From assembly GCA_001972305.1 (NCBI GenBank), contig BDDD01005031.1:17930-81929 (forward strand): DNA of 64,000 nt. The letters are read 5' to 3'. Source of the DNA: Cephalotus follicularis (taxonomy: Eukaryota; Streptophyta; Magnoliopsida; Oxalidales; Cephalotaceae). Positions 1 to 12,377 of this stretch are shown one piece after another. The position numbers and the translations under genes are program-made. Position 1 is the stretch's first letter. Every line of letters begins with the position of its first letter. Under the pieces are notes generated by a model. The model was given only the letters and a program-made list of their open reading frames with translations. It was not told the origin of the DNA and did not search any database.

Positions 1-366
1 GAATCATGAATTGTCCAGTTCGGACAGTTCTCGCATACGTACGTCCACTGTAGGATATATCGTTATCTTGCGTACATAGATTTCTTCAAGAAAGTTTCGG
101 TTACACTCCTTAAACATGCTCCTCGGATACATAATTAAACTGATTAATTCAGTTTAATTCGTGTATTTAAGGAACCGTGGGGAGATACTACCGAAATTTT
201 CTCAGAATGAACATGTACATGGGATAACTATATTAGTGGGGGTACATAGTTAGGAATGGGATAGGGCCATACCTTTTAGAGTTAGGTGGTGAGATACACT
301 TCGAAGAATGCATTTTGAAAAAAAAATACTTGAATCTAACAATCTTCTACCCTATTTGTAGAAAAA
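1..366 (+). other. 5' flank of the CACTA transposase gene
   Basis: No coding potential is visible. The stretch lies directly upstream of the TNP2 start. A splice-acceptor-like TTTGTAG at 355-361 sits just before the ATG at 367, which suggests a leader intron in the 5' untranslated region. The CACTA terminus itself is not in the window, so the element extends left of base 1. Confidence 0.45.
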
Positions 367-1066
367 ATGTTTGCGGACAGGAGTTGGATGCGTAGACGAG
401 TTGTCCGAAGGTTACTAACGGAGGAATTTAACAGAAGTATGCTCGGTTTCCTAGATTTTACATTCTCAAATGGAGAGTTTGTTTGGAATAGTAAGATAAA
501 ATGTCCTTGAACCGTTGCAAGTTAAGAACATTTGGAACTCGATCTGAAGTGCAGTAACATTTATTGAAGAACGGTTTCACCCTCGATTACACGTTATGGG
601 ATCAACATGGAGAAATGAGGGAACGCTGTTGGGCTGTAGTAGAGCAGCCAGACCCCTTGGGTTCGAGTACTACTTTTAGAGATCTCATAAGGGGGAGGGG
701 GTGTTCGAGTTTGATACTCGTGAAGATGATGAGCCGTCCGATGAACTTCCGAATCCCAACGCAAAGAAGTTATATGACCTGCTTCAGAATGCGGATGAAG
801 CGTTGTGGAATGGCTGTAAAAAAACATACCAAGCTGTCTATGATGACGCGATGCATGAATTTCAAGTCCAAGTATGGGATACCTAACAAGGGGCCGAGAA
901 AATTCTTCAGATCATTAACAGCAGAATGCCTGAGGATGAGAAGTTGCCAGTGTCTTATTACAAGATGAAACATATTATGAAGACATTGGGATTAGGTTAC
1001 AAAAAGATAGAATCATGTGTCAATGATTGTATGTTGTATTACAGGGAGCACAAGTGTGCTACACAG
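367..1066 (+). pseudogene. CACTA (En/Spm) TNP2-type transposase, N-terminal part
   Basis: The first part reads DRSWMRR, then EEFNRSMLGFLDFTFSNGEF, the start of the plant transposase-associated domain that opens TNP2 proteins. It continues in another frame as HLLKNGFTLDYTLWDQHGEM (about 550-620), and in a third as NPNAKKLYDLLQNADEALW (from about 750) and MPEDEKLPVSYYKMK with LGLGYKKIESCVNDCMLYY (926-1060). TNP2 is the DDE transposase that cuts CACTA element ends. The copy is dead: a TGA follows KCP near 510, frames shift around 500-700, and an in-frame TAA lies at 884-886. The fragment stops at the TSD base CACAG (1062-1066), where copia element A begins. The same gene continues at 42242. Confidence 0.88.
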
Positions 1067-3540
1067 TGTAAGGCTAAAAGCCGATTAGGTCAATTTAGGG
1101 CATTTGGTCATTAGGGTGTTCAATTTTTGAAAATTTTTCCAACAAGCTCCAAAGTAAAGGATCACCCTAATAACTATGTCCAAAACAATCCCAATTAGTC
1201 AAGGGATCAACTAATTAAGCCATGCAATTGAACCATTTAACAATCCAAGGACAAATGGTGGCAGGTTGAGCCAAGGTTTCACTAACCTAGCTTGGCCTAC
1301 ACACTAAATGGACTAGAGTTTGCACACCAAAAACTCTAATCCAAAACCACCAACCCATGACCATAAGAAGCTAAACCATTAAGGTTTGCATGCATTCCCA
1401 CATGGAACAATACGGGTTCAGCTAGCCAGAAAACTGAACCAAAACAACCACAAATGGAAGAAGAAAAAGATGGAATAGGAACCATTACCCAAGGCCTTTA
1501 ACTCCTTCCTTGAAGTGATCTCTATATAATTTATCCAAGCTCCAAACTCCTCCAAAGTTGCTCCAAAGTCACGGCCAAAAGAGCATGAAAATTGAGGCTA
1601 AAAGTGTTTGTAAAACCTAGACTAAAATCACACTAGGTAAAGGGTAAAACACATTGCGTGAATCACCTCCACCTATAATGATTTTGGGGGTGAGAAGAGA
1701 TTGAGTGTTGCTATACCCTATCAGTGATATGAAGCCTTGAAATCTCCAGGAAATGGAGTGGAGAAAGATGACAAGAAGAGGTTGAGAAGAGAGAGCATGC
1801 ACGGGTTGAGAGAAAATTGTGAGAGAAGTGTGCTTAGTCTGTTTCCAAAGTGTGATGTTGTGTGTATCATGAGACATTCCTTTTGTCTCTTATCTCTCTT
1901 TTCTTTTCCCAAACCCAGCGCATCCTTACATGAAGAGCAAGTAATCCCACATGCAGGACAAGGCCATCCACTTGTCAGTTGAAGCCATGCACATGTAAGA
2001 AGTCCTCATGACTTGTGTCATAGTTGGAGTGTAAAACACTCCAACACATATGATTCCTTTTTAATTCATTTTTGCATGCATGTGGAGCATTTAGGGAAGC
2101 TGAATTTGAGGCTTTCCAAAGCCTTGAATTCGACCCACATGGCTAGGGTTACACCAAACCCTAGCTGCAACAAGTGCCTCTCTCTCGATAGGTTGCTTGT
2201 ACAACACTCAACGTGTTAACTTGTCCAACAATCAACCCTTTGACTAGAATATTACATTATGGTGATCCTTGAACCAATGTCCAGTAAATAAAATATTCTT
2301 TGTAAAGTAACATCTCCCAGATGTTATCTTTTGTAAAGTAACATCTCCCAGATGTTATCTTCTCACTAAATGATGACATGTCTCCTGACATATCAACCTG
2401 TTCCAAAATCAGGCGAGACCCGAAAGCCTGGTCGGGTTCCGGTACGATGATAAATTTTTCGGAACATCCCATGACTCTGGTACGACCATTCTAATAGTCA
2501 TCGACTATCAAAATAGCCCTGGTATGATACCTATCACCCCCAGATCCGTGGACCAAAGTTCCACGTCTATCAGATGTTAGCTTGTTAACCGGTACTATGT
2601 CTTGTCATCAATTTACGTGCAGTGTTACCCTCATCATTCTTGGCTCCTATCGCGGACTAGTGTTCGGATAAATGTCAACTCTAGGTAATACCATGATAAC
2701 TATGAATCTATTAACGCATTGAGACTATCGGCAGACCTCCTTGGAAATACCCGTTTCCGGTCTGCCTACACCTGGTCAGGATTTTAAGTCTACAACAGTC
2801 ACAGATATTATAGAGCCGATCACCCTGAATACAGGTGTGACAATCCCATGTTGCACCAACTCGCCCATACACCCATGCAGCTCCCACAAGGCCCAAAGAT
2901 AACCCATTTTTCAGCTCGTGGCTAGAGCTGGGGAAGGCGAAAATCAAAGCCAAGAGGTTACTACACGATGCATGCCAGCTGCTTAGGTCTAAGGGAACAT
3001 CACAGGTCACGTAAGGCCTACTAGCCTCCATAGGCTATACACTACCGAGACCAATAAGAATCCTGTTGACACAGGTATTAACTATCCAAATAGGCTTCCT
3101 ATGGTTGTTCAGTGAAAATGCATTCCAGCATGCACCCCGTATTAGCTTTAGGATAAACCCAAGTTGCAATGAGATACTCCACCCTTCACTCACCCGGGAA
3201 CAAGCATAACATGGCAAGTATGTCCGGCTTAACAATTGCCCTAAGAAAGTGAACCTACAACTTGGAATGTTTTTCCACAAGGGAGTAAGGATCTCATTCT
3301 CATAACCTCCCATGCACGAGATGCAACCCTTTGACGACAGGGCACTATATGTGTATTCATTTAATATGTTAATTAATCTGATCCATGTCGATGGTTTTTG
3401 GTGTAGACATATAGTAGGTGCCATTGTTACATGAATATGCACATTAAAACATAGATGAAATTAAGAATGTTATTAATTAAGAGTATTTTACATGCACACG
3501 CAGCCACCTCGTGGCTTACAGGGACACCCCTAATCTAATA
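1067..3540 (-). repeat. Left (3') LTR of copia element A
   Basis: The sequence 1067-3540 is repeated, in pieces, at 9275-10056, 11517-12175 and 22418-23441. It starts TGTAAGGC on the plus strand and ends next to a purine-rich minus-strand tract (GTGGGAGAA, 3541-3550) typical of a copia polypurine tract. At about 2.47 kb it is long for a copia LTR. It carries a local tandem duplication of about 30 bp at about 2298-2360. Each unit holds the small inverted repeat AACATCT/AGATGTT, and the other LTR has only one unit. Confidence 0.85.
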
Positions 3541-5156
3541 TTCTCCCACTTGGCCCTTCAAGCCACGAAGACCTATAGCCTAAGCCCATAGTACTTCTAT
3601 GTCTCTTGAGTACAGAACTGCTCATAGCTTTGGTCAATGAGTCTGCTAAGTTTGCCTCTATGGAAACTCTCTCAAGGGTGACATTTACTCTGTTGATGAT
3701 CTCCCTGATCAAGTGATACCACCACTGTATATGTTAAGAGCGGTGATGAGACCTGGGCTCCTTGGCTTGTGCAACACCCCCCATCGTTGTCTTAGTACAC
3801 CACAACTTCACGGGCGATGGATGGAACCACTCCAAGTTCAGCAATGAACCTCCATATCCAAACATCTTCCTTTGCAGCATCAGAGGCTGCAACATACTCT
3901 GCTTCTGTGGTGGAGTCCACATTAGTCTCCTGCTTCGAACTCCTCCAACTCATAACACCTCCGTTCAGGACAAACACATATCCTGAAATGGATTTGTGAT
4001 CATCCGGATCACCGTTGAAACTAGAGTTGGTATAACCCTCCAGTCTCAACTCACTACCTCCTCTATATGTCAAGAAGGTATCCTGAGTCCTTCTCAGGTA
4101 TTTAAGAATCCCCTTGACAATTTTCCAGTGTTTCTCACCAGGATCGGGCTGAAATTGACTAGCCATTCCAAAGGCATATGCGATATCAGACCTAGTACAT
4201 AGCATGACATACATGATGGAGCCTACAGCCGAAGCATAAGGCTGCCTACTCATGCGAGTCCTCTCCTCTGAAGTCTGTGGAGACATCCTCTTGGAGACAT
4301 GAATTCCTTGGCCAATTGGTATTAGGCCATGTTTGGAATTCTCTAGGCCATACCTTTTCAGCACCCTGCTGATGTTGTGGCTTTGGGAAAGCCCGAGAAA
4401 CCTATTAGATCCACCCCTATAGATTTTTATTCCTAATATATAGGAAGCCTCTCCCAAATCCTTCATGGAGAAGTTTTTGGCTAACCATACTTTGACGGAC
4501 TGTAACATAGCTACATCATTCCCAATGAGTAGTATGTCATCCACGTATAGTACCAAGAAAGTGATACCTAGGTCATCCTATTTCCGGTAGACACGTGGCT
4601 TATTAACGTTTTTGATGAAGCCAAAATTTTTAATGGCCTCATCAAAACGGATGTTCCAGCTAATGGATGCTTGCTTAAGGCCATAGATAGACCTTTGGAG
4701 CTTGCTCACCCTGTGCAGATGCTCCTCGGATGTAAACCCCTCAGGTTGGGACATATAGATATCCTCTTCAAGATAGCCATTAAGAAAAGATGTCTTAACA
4801 TCCATTTTCCATAACTCATAATCATTGCGAGTAGTTTTGGTATAGTCGACCCCATGTCGTTTTCTATACCCTTTTGTGACCAATCTCGCTTTATAGGTTT
4901 TCACCATTCCATATGTACCGATCTTCCTCTTGAAAATCCATTTGCAACCAATAGGGACTATGCCCTCCGGTGCATCTACCAAGTTCCATACTTGGCTGGT
5001 GTACATGGAGTCCATTTCAGATTTTATGGCCTCTAGCCATGCCCTGGAATCAGTGCTCTTCACTGCTTCCTCATAGCTGACAGGCTCATCGTCATCGACG
5101 TCGTTAGGTTCATCAGTGCCTTCAACGAGAAAACCATATCTCTCAGGCGCTGTCAA
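3541..5156 (-). pseudogene. Copia element A: reverse transcriptase and RNase H region
   Basis: Minus-strand copia RT and RNase H. Recognisable blocks are MDSMYTSQVWNLVDAPEG, IPIGCKWIFKRK-like sequence, WKMDVKTSFLNGYLEEDIYM (4578-5156), then the catalytic YVDDILLIGND and LGEASYILGIKI, and the RNase H blocks STTEAEYVAASDAAKE and LADSLTKAM (3541-4556). This part would copy the element RNA into DNA and degrade the RNA strand. It is a fossil with several breaks. It lies next to the polypurine tract and left LTR, as expected for the 3' end of copia pol. Confidence 0.85.
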
Positions 5157-5177
5157 AACCCTACCTGACCTCCTTAC

Positions 5178-6115
5178 CTAAGGAAGGCCTGACTGAGATC
5201 CCATCTCGGGTTGGGATTCCACCCCAACAATGTCTCTAGAGGTACCCACCTCTAATTCCTCATCATCCTGTGGGTCTTCACCCGGTAGTAACTCTCTTAG
5301 TTCCACCTTACTCCCACTACTTCCGGCAAGCAGAAATTCCTTATCTAGGAATTTTACAATACGCGAAACAAATACCTTTTGTTCGTTGGGATGGTAGAAG
5401 TAGTATCCTAAGCTCTCCTTAGGATATCCCAAAAACCGGCATCGATTCGATCGTGCCTCCAGCTTAGAAGGTCCATCCCTTCTAACATACACTGGACAGC
5501 CCCAAACCCTGAAATGGTTTAGGCTAGGTTTCCACCCTTTAAATACCTCGTAAGGAGTGGAGGGGATAGATTTTGAAGGAATCCGGTTTAAGATGTACGC
5601 TACCGCTTCTAGCGCATAACCCCAGAATGAGATTGGAAGATCAGTAAAAGACATCATGGACCAGACCATAGTCATTAAGGTCTGATTCCTCCGTTCGGAT
5701 ACACCATTATGCTATGGTGTTTTGGGAGGTGTCCATTCAGAGAGAATTTCATTATCTCTCATATAACCTTAGAATTCTGTAGACAGGTATTCGCCCCCTC
5801 GGTCCGACCAAAATATTTTAATGGGCTTACCTATTTACTTCTGTACTTCTTGTCTGAATTCCTTGTATCTCTCAAAGGATCAAGACTTGTGTTTCATTAG
5901 AAACACGTACCCAAACCGTGACAAGTCATCGGTGAAGGTAATGAAGTAGGGAAAACTCCATGTGCATTGACCGACATTGGTCCACAAACGTCAGTGTGGA
6001 CAAGCACTAGTATGTCCATTGCCCTTTCTCCATGCCCGAAAAAGGAAGATTTGGTCATCTTGCCAATCAAACATGGCTCACACGTTGTAAAGGACTCCAC
6101 GTCATGGATATCCAA
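5178..6115 (-). pseudogene. Copia element A: integrase region
   Basis: Minus-strand integrase. The upstream part carries CEPCLIGKMTKSSF and LVHTDVCGPMSV (5897-6115), the zinc-binding and first catalytic-Asp neighbourhood of copia integrase. The C-terminal part (5178-5675) carries ISFWGYALEAVAYILNRIPS and the region ending in the acidic linker before RT. Fossil and broken. Confidence 0.8.
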
Positions 6116-6358
6116 AAGTCCATCATTAACAAAACGTGTTAATCTAGCCTCGCTAGGATGACCTAATCTACAATGCTATATGTATGAAGGATTTACTTCG
6201 TTTATCTCTCTTGGTCATTTATTCGTTGTTCCTTGTTGAATCGTTAAAGCTATGTTTTGATTAGTGTCTAAAATGCAGATTCCATTGTCTATGTGCCCCG
6301 CACATATTTGAACTTTGTTATGTATAAGACTACAAGAATTTGAAGTAAAATTGAGCTC

Positions 6359-6604
6359 CTAGCCCATATTATACAAATAAGAAACATAAATAACATTTCT
6401 CACAAGGTTCTTAACATAATAACATGGATCAAGTTTTAGTACATGCCCGTTTAAAAAACACAATTCAAAAATGCCTATATAACTAGTGTCAATCCTCGAT
6501 CCATCACCAAGGCGCAAGTCTAAAGCTTCTTTAGCTCCCAGCTGTCTAGCCTCTCTTAGCCCCTGCAAAGAGTTACAAATGTTAGTACCACTACCTGAGT
6601 CCAA
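6359..6604 (-). pseudogene. Copia element A: aspartic protease region
   Basis: The minus-strand reading contains MDSGSGTNICNSLQGL, matching the D-S-G active-site neighbourhood of copia proteases, followed by LRLGDGSRI and LDPCYYVKNLVRNVIYVSYL, the usual protease-to-integrase link. It sits between the gag fragment and the integrase. Fossil. Confidence 0.75.
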
Positions 6605-6733
6605 TACCCAAGTAGAACCAACATTATCAGCTAGAAAAGATTCAATCGTGAAAGTACCTGACCCCGAGGCACTTATAGCAATGGACTTTAGGAACTCTCT
6701 ACATTCCTTCTTCCAATGACCTGGCTTCCCACA

Positions 6734-7102
6734 CTAGAAGCAAGCCTTCTCCTTAGCTAGCTCTTTGATCCTCTTTTGGATGGCATCCCCAATAGCCACC
6801 ACTAGCTGTTTCCCTTTCTTCTTCTCTTTGTTTTTCATGGGCACCTTGGCCTTGGACTTGGATCCAGTGGATCTGCCCTTTTTATGGGCTGTCTGGGAAG
6901 AAGTTGAAGGAAGTAGCATCACATTTGACTTGGACTTCCCATGGTCTATGTCAGCTTCTACCGTTTGAAACATTTCAACAAGTTCAGGTAGAGTACACTC
7001 TACCTTATTCATGTGAAAATTTGTGATGAATTGGGAGAATGTCCGAGGGAGGAACACAAGAATAAGGTCGATGTAGTAACCATCGTCCATGATAAGATCC
7101 AA
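6734..7102 (-). pseudogene. Copia element A: gag C-terminal part
   Basis: The minus-strand reading contains LILVFLPRTFSQFITNFHMN and a lysine-rich tail (STGSKSKAKVPMKNKEKKK), the pattern of the copia gag (UBN2-type) domain followed by a basic nucleic-acid-binding region. It resembles the better preserved gag of element F at 57061-58119. Upstream gag sequence continues weakly to about 7560. Fossil. Confidence 0.7.
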
Positions 7103-9274
7103 CTGAGCTAACTACTCAATTAGATCAATCATCTTCAGCCCATGTTGGTGGACTTATGCTCCCTCAAACATTTTCATCCAAAAGAGCTGACGGGATAAGT
7201 TAAACCGCTGGGTCCTCGACCGGGCACCATATAACTCATTAAGCCTAAAAAGTATGGTGCTCAGGGTTTCAAGATTCTCGTGCTATCTCTGCAATTCAGG
7301 GACCATAACCGCAATCGCTAAGCAATGAGTTTGCTCATCCTCGTCTAACTATTTGGCCACCCTGGCCTTATGCTCTTCGGATGGGTTTGGTCCAAATACC
7401 GGGGGGGTTCTCAGTCATCACATGAGAGAGCTTTATGCTCGTGAGAACTATTGCGCTGCCAATCCAAAAAATTTGGACCATCAAGCTTATTGTTTCCAGA
7501 ATTTTTGCTATGGTGGTGCTTACAGACATTTTGAGCAGAGTATATATAAATGTAGCAACCTATAAGAGGAGACAACGAGAGAAATATTAGCAAATCATTC
7601 CATTTATTTATTACCATTAACTCTTGGTCTTTAGTAGTTATGGCTCCTCCCACTATTCTAATCGTATCCCACACTTCCATGAGGAATTCGGGAAGCACCC
7701 GCCTCTAAGTGGGGATCGGAATATATGTAGAATATTATAGCCTCACCTGTCAGCGTACGAGCCATAATACCCAGATAGGTATACTGTTAGGTCAATTTAC
7801 ATTAGGGCCCTGCCCTTGAAATGTAAGATCCGATACAACATTCGACCTCCCAGTTCAGTATGGTCCCAACTGTCGCTGTGCAAACCATAAGCACCTAGTA
7901 TAAGTCAAGACCAACAATCCTCAAAGAAATTGACTCGTTTTGAAGAATCCAAACGTGTCCATGTCCTGATGCCAAAACAAAGCCATTTCCTTCCAGTGCC
8001 TGCACACCAAAATTGAACAATAATGGTCATACGGGGGACCTTTGCTGTCACAGTGCCATCGCCAATATGTCGACATTGTTCAACGAAGACCGTGGAAGGC
8101 CAATGACGATACACACCTTAGTGCCCTACTGCTTATGGACTAATTATTGTGTATTTTTGAGGAATTTATCTCTCACTCATTTTAAATTTACCAAGTCGTT
8201 TGATAAAATCCCATTTTATCTTCAAATCCCATTTGAGACGGCGTATCATGCTTAGACGTGTTTGGATTGTTTGCAAAAAGAAAACATCCATCTCATGCAA
8301 CCTAAAAATGGTCAGACTTAGGACTTAAACTATATGTAATCACGTGAGCCAATCGTGATCACTAGGTCTCCTAGGTGAGCTATTTAAACTACTTTATTAC
8401 GTCATATACCATACATACATGACCATCACTTGGTCTTGCAATCATCTTGATCCTCCTTTCCATTTCTCTCCATCTTGAATTTACAACCAATTTACAAAAG
8501 AAAAGAAATACAATGGGAGGGAGAAGAGATTTCAACCCTATAGAATTAAATATTGAGGATATGAAATTATGGCGCAAGCAGACAACCTTATTACAGACCA
8601 AATGTATAATAAAGCAAATTTAAACACCCACAAAAGAAACCGAAAGCTAGGTCTAGTCCCAAATCTACCAGCAAGCATACGAAATCCAAAATAATACATC
8701 CCATATATTATAATGAATAAACAAAGAAACAATTTTAATATTCGATGGTTTGTGATTTAGTAGCTAGCCAAAATTAAAAGGTGACTCCCACTAGATAAAT
8801 TAAAATCTAGTTACCCTCATAATAGTTCCCAACTAGATTAATTTTATAGTCCCCCCATAAGAATTAATTAAGTGAAAAATTAATGCAATTATATATTAGT
8901 TCCCCACTAATATTATTTTTCTTAAGGAATAAATTACATTATATTGTGAACTTAGAATACCATGCATTGAGTGTTTATGGCATTGTTCGAGATCCTAAAT
9001 AGTAGTAAAGAATGCTTGAATGCCCCTTGCATCTTAAACATCCAAAGTACACATCCTTGGATCATCGAATATTCCAATTTAACAACCAATTACATTAGTT
9101 CACCTAATTGGTTCCTACTATTTTTAATTAGATCAAATCCACATGATTTAACCATATTTTCACGTAGGGTTTAGTCCCTTAAAGTTTCGGCTAGCCAGTT
9201 TAATAATCAACCAATCCACCAAATAATAAAATTATGTCCAATTGATGTTCAAATAGTGGCTATGATACCACTTT
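7103..9274 (-). other. Copia element A: gag start remnants and long untranslated leader
   Basis: Weak gag similarity is present up to about 7560. The remainder, 7.7-9.27 kb, shows no coding sequence and is the leader between the right LTR and gag. A primer-binding site lies at its right edge. Around 8760-8930 it is strongly AT-rich with short runs of C. Confidence 0.6.
9259..9270 (-). promoter_or_regulatory. Primer-binding site of copia element A
   Basis: The minus strand reads TGGTATCATAGC, one base from the initiator-Met tRNA-complementary TGGTATCAGAGC used by most plant LTR elements. It lies 4 bp inside the LTR edge at 9275, which fixes that LTR boundary and the element's minus orientation. 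Confidence 0.8.
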
Positions 9275-10056
9275 TGTAAGGCTCAAAACCCGATTAGGTC
9301 AATTTAGGGCATTTGGTTATTAGGGTGTTCAATTTTTAAAAATTTGTCCAACAAGCTCCAAAGCAAAGGATCACCCTAATAACTATGTCCAAAATAGTCC
9401 CAATTAGGCCAAGGATCAACTAATTAAGTCATGCAATTGAACCATTTAAATATCCAAGCACAAATGGTGGCGGGTTGAGCTAGGGTTTCACTAACCCTAG
9501 ATTGGACTACACACTAAATGGACTAGAGTTTACACACCGAAAACTCTAATCCACAACCACCATGACCATAAGAAGCTAAACCATTAAGGTTTTCATGCAT
9601 TCCCACATGGAACAATATGGGCTCGGCTAGGGTACCAAACCCTAGCCAGAAACCCGAACCAAAACAACCACAAATGGAAGAGGAAAAAGATGGAATAGGA
9701 ACCATTACCCAAGGCCTTTAACTCCTTCTTTGAAATTCTCCCTATACACTTTATCCAAGCTCCAAACTCTCCAAAGCTGCTCCAAAGTCACGGCCAAAAG
9801 AGCATGCAAATGGAGGCTAAAAGTGTTTGTAAAACCTAGACTAAAATCACTCTAGGTAAAGGGTAAAACACATTGTGTGAATCACCTCCAGCTATAATGA
9901 TTTTGGGGGTGAGAAGAGATTGAGTGTTTCTCTACCCTTTAGGTGATATGAAGCCTTAAAATCTCCTAGAAATTTAGTGGAGAAATAAGGCAAGAAGAGG
10001 TAGAGGAGAGAGCACGCACGGGTTGAGAGAAAATTGTGAGAGAAGTGTGCTTAGTC
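9275..10056 (-). repeat. Right (5') LTR of copia element A, first part
   Basis: Near-copy of 1067-1840 in the left LTR, with scattered substitutions. It stops at GCTTAGTC (10049-10056), where the hAT-like element is inserted. Confidence 0.85.
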
Positions 10057-11516
10057 CCCGTCTAGTATTGCGTTAAAAATACCAAAAGTACTTTTGACTT
10101 CCAACGTTTCCCTTATATGCGTTTGGTTACGTTTTTAGAAAAATTGTTGGGAAAAAGTGCTTTGCCTTTTCTGAGTTGAAAATCTATTTTCCTCGCCACG
10201 ACTCCTACCCGTGGTGAAAAATTGCTTTTCAGCGAAGCTATTTTTATTCTCTCTTCTCTTCGCAATTCACTCTCCATCCTTTGCTTTCTCCTTAATTTTT
10301 TCTTTAACCCAAAACTAATCGCTCTCGACTTCTCTTTCATTTGCTCTCATCACAGCCTAATTCACTCTACATAAACCAAATTACACACTCAAAGCTCTAC
10401 TCTTTTCCCATATTACTAACCCCTGAAAAGTAATTGATGGCTTGGGTGGTTACAGGTTCTAATGCTTTCTAGGTTTGTGAGTTTTGTCAATGGGTACAGG
10501 TACGCAGCGAGTTGGTTTGATTTTTGGGCTTCGATCATTGTGATCCATTTGGTGGGATGGTGGTGCTTCGTTATGGTATCGGTTTTGTGAGGCTATAACC
10601 TTAGGATTGGATTATGGATTATAGGGTTTCTTTGATAAGTTTCAAATTTGGGTATTCGTACCATGCAATCTCGTTTGCGGGTATTCGTTTGATTTGATCT
10701 TCATTTTTCTTTTATTTATTTTTTTCGTAATTTCTGCTTTTGGTTTCTTGTTGGGGTTTCGGTTCATCGTGAGGCTATAGTGTGTCGTTTTTTTTTTGCT
10801 TGATTTTATGCAGGTAGGTGGTTTATGGATGTTGTATGGCCGTTGGGTTTGTGGCTTTCTTTTCACTGGTTGTTGATAGTGAGGTTTAAGGGGTTAGAGG
10901 TTGACAGAGGACAAGTTGGGCACTTTGTTTGGGTGTGTTTGTAGTCTGGAGGATGAGGCTTCGGTTTGGTGCTCGTGGGGTTGCTGGGTTCAACTGATGT
11001 ATGGGTGTTTGCTGGGTTAATTTACGCAATGAGGATTGTGATAACAACACAAACAACAAAAACCAAAAAGAGATATCAGTACATAATCCAAAAAAAGATA
11101 TCATTAGATGCATTGCATGATTGTAAAAAAAATAAAACACAAACTACAAAGAAAAAAATAAGTGGATATAGTAAAAAAAAGAACTAAAAAAGAAAAGCGA
11201 AGAAATTACCTTTGTCTGTGCTATTTATAATGAAGAATTTAGGATTTTTTAATAGGTATCATCATAATAGGTGTATTAAAAAATAGTTTTTTTAATTATA
11301 CAATTTTATCCTCATACTCATTTCAGTCATTTTACATACTAGAAGTGCTTTAAAAAAAAACCAAACACATACACAGTTTTTTCTCCTAAAGAGTGATTTT
11401 GGTCATTTTGTTTATCAAACGCTTTTGTAAGACCCACAACTCTTTTACATGCATCACTTTTAGCCACAGAGTTTTTAACAGTGATTCTACACAATACACA
11501 GCAATACCAAACTGTT
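10057..11516. mobile_element. Non-autonomous hAT-like DNA transposon inside the LTR of A
   Basis: This block is absent from the left LTR of A, where GCTTAGTC runs straight on into the following sequence. It is flanked by an 8-bp duplication, GCTTAGTC (10049-10056) and CCTTAGTC (11517-11524), with one mismatch; 8 bp is the hAT target size. The ends are imperfect inverted repeats sharing GTATTGC: CCCGTCTAGTATTGC at the left and AACAGTTTGGTATTGC read inward from the right. Subterminal parts also pair loosely (AAAGTGCTT motifs on opposite strands). No transposase is visible in its 1.46 kb, so it would depend on another element. A PIF/Harbinger assignment is the alternative, because TTA is contained in the duplication. 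Confidence 0.65.
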
Positions 11517-12175
11517 CCTTAGTCTTTTTCCAAAGTGTGATGTTGTGTGTATATGAGACATTCCTCTTGTCTCTTATCTCTCTTTTCTTTTCCCAAACCT
11601 GGCGCATCATTGCATGAAGAGAAAGTAATCCCACATGCAAGATAAGGCCATCCACTTGTAAGTTGAAGCCATACACATGTAAGAAGTCCTCATGGCTTGT
11701 GTCATAGTTGGAGTGTAAAACACTCCAACACATGTGACTCCTTTTTAATTCATTTGTGCATGCATGTGGAGCATTTGGGGCAGCTAAATTTGAGGCTTTG
11801 CAAAGCCTTGAATTCGGTCCACATGGCTAGGGTTACACCAAACCCTAGCCACCCCAAGTGTCTCTCTCTCGATAGGTTGCTTGTACAACACTCAACGTGT
11901 TAACTTGTCCAACACTCAACCCTTTGACTAGAATATTTCATTATGGTGATGCTTGAACAAATGTCTAGTAAATAAAATATTCTTTGTAAAGTAACATATC
12001 TCAGATGTTATCTTCTATCTAAATGACATGTATCCTGACATATCAACCTGTTCCAAAATCAGGCGAAACCCGAAAGCCCGGTCGGGTTCCAGTACGATGA
12101 TAAATTTTTCAGAACATCCCATGACTCTAGTACGACTATTCTAATAGTCATCAACTATCAAAATAGCCCCGGTAT
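11517..12175 (-). repeat. Right LTR of copia element A, second part
   Basis: Matches the left LTR from about 1845 to 2525. It ends with GGTAT (12171-12175), the target copy of gypsy element B. Confidence 0.85.
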
Positions 12176-12377
12176 TGTAACGCCCAGAATTTTATGAATA
12201 GTTATTTTAATATTGGCACAGTGTATGGCCGTATTGAGCTGATGAAGCTCGAATTAATAAAAGGCATCGCGTATTGGAGCCGCAAATCGTAAGGCCCGAA
12301 ATGATTAATAAAACCCATTTTTAATGTGCGACAATAAGGCCCTATGTTCGCATTTTTATTGCGATTATTTTGGTACT
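12176..12377 (+). repeat. LTR fragment of element B (outer left copy)
   Basis: About 200 bp almost identical to the first 200 bp of the LTRs at 12902 and 20119 (start TGTAACGCCCAGAATTTTAT). It passes at about 12377 directly into the 3' internal tail of the same family. Confidence 0.85.

Noticed and set aside
10642-11187. Several frames of 70-85 codons inside the hAT-like element
   Set aside because: Lys- and Ser-rich low-complexity translations of AT-rich DNA, with no transposase motif on either strand.
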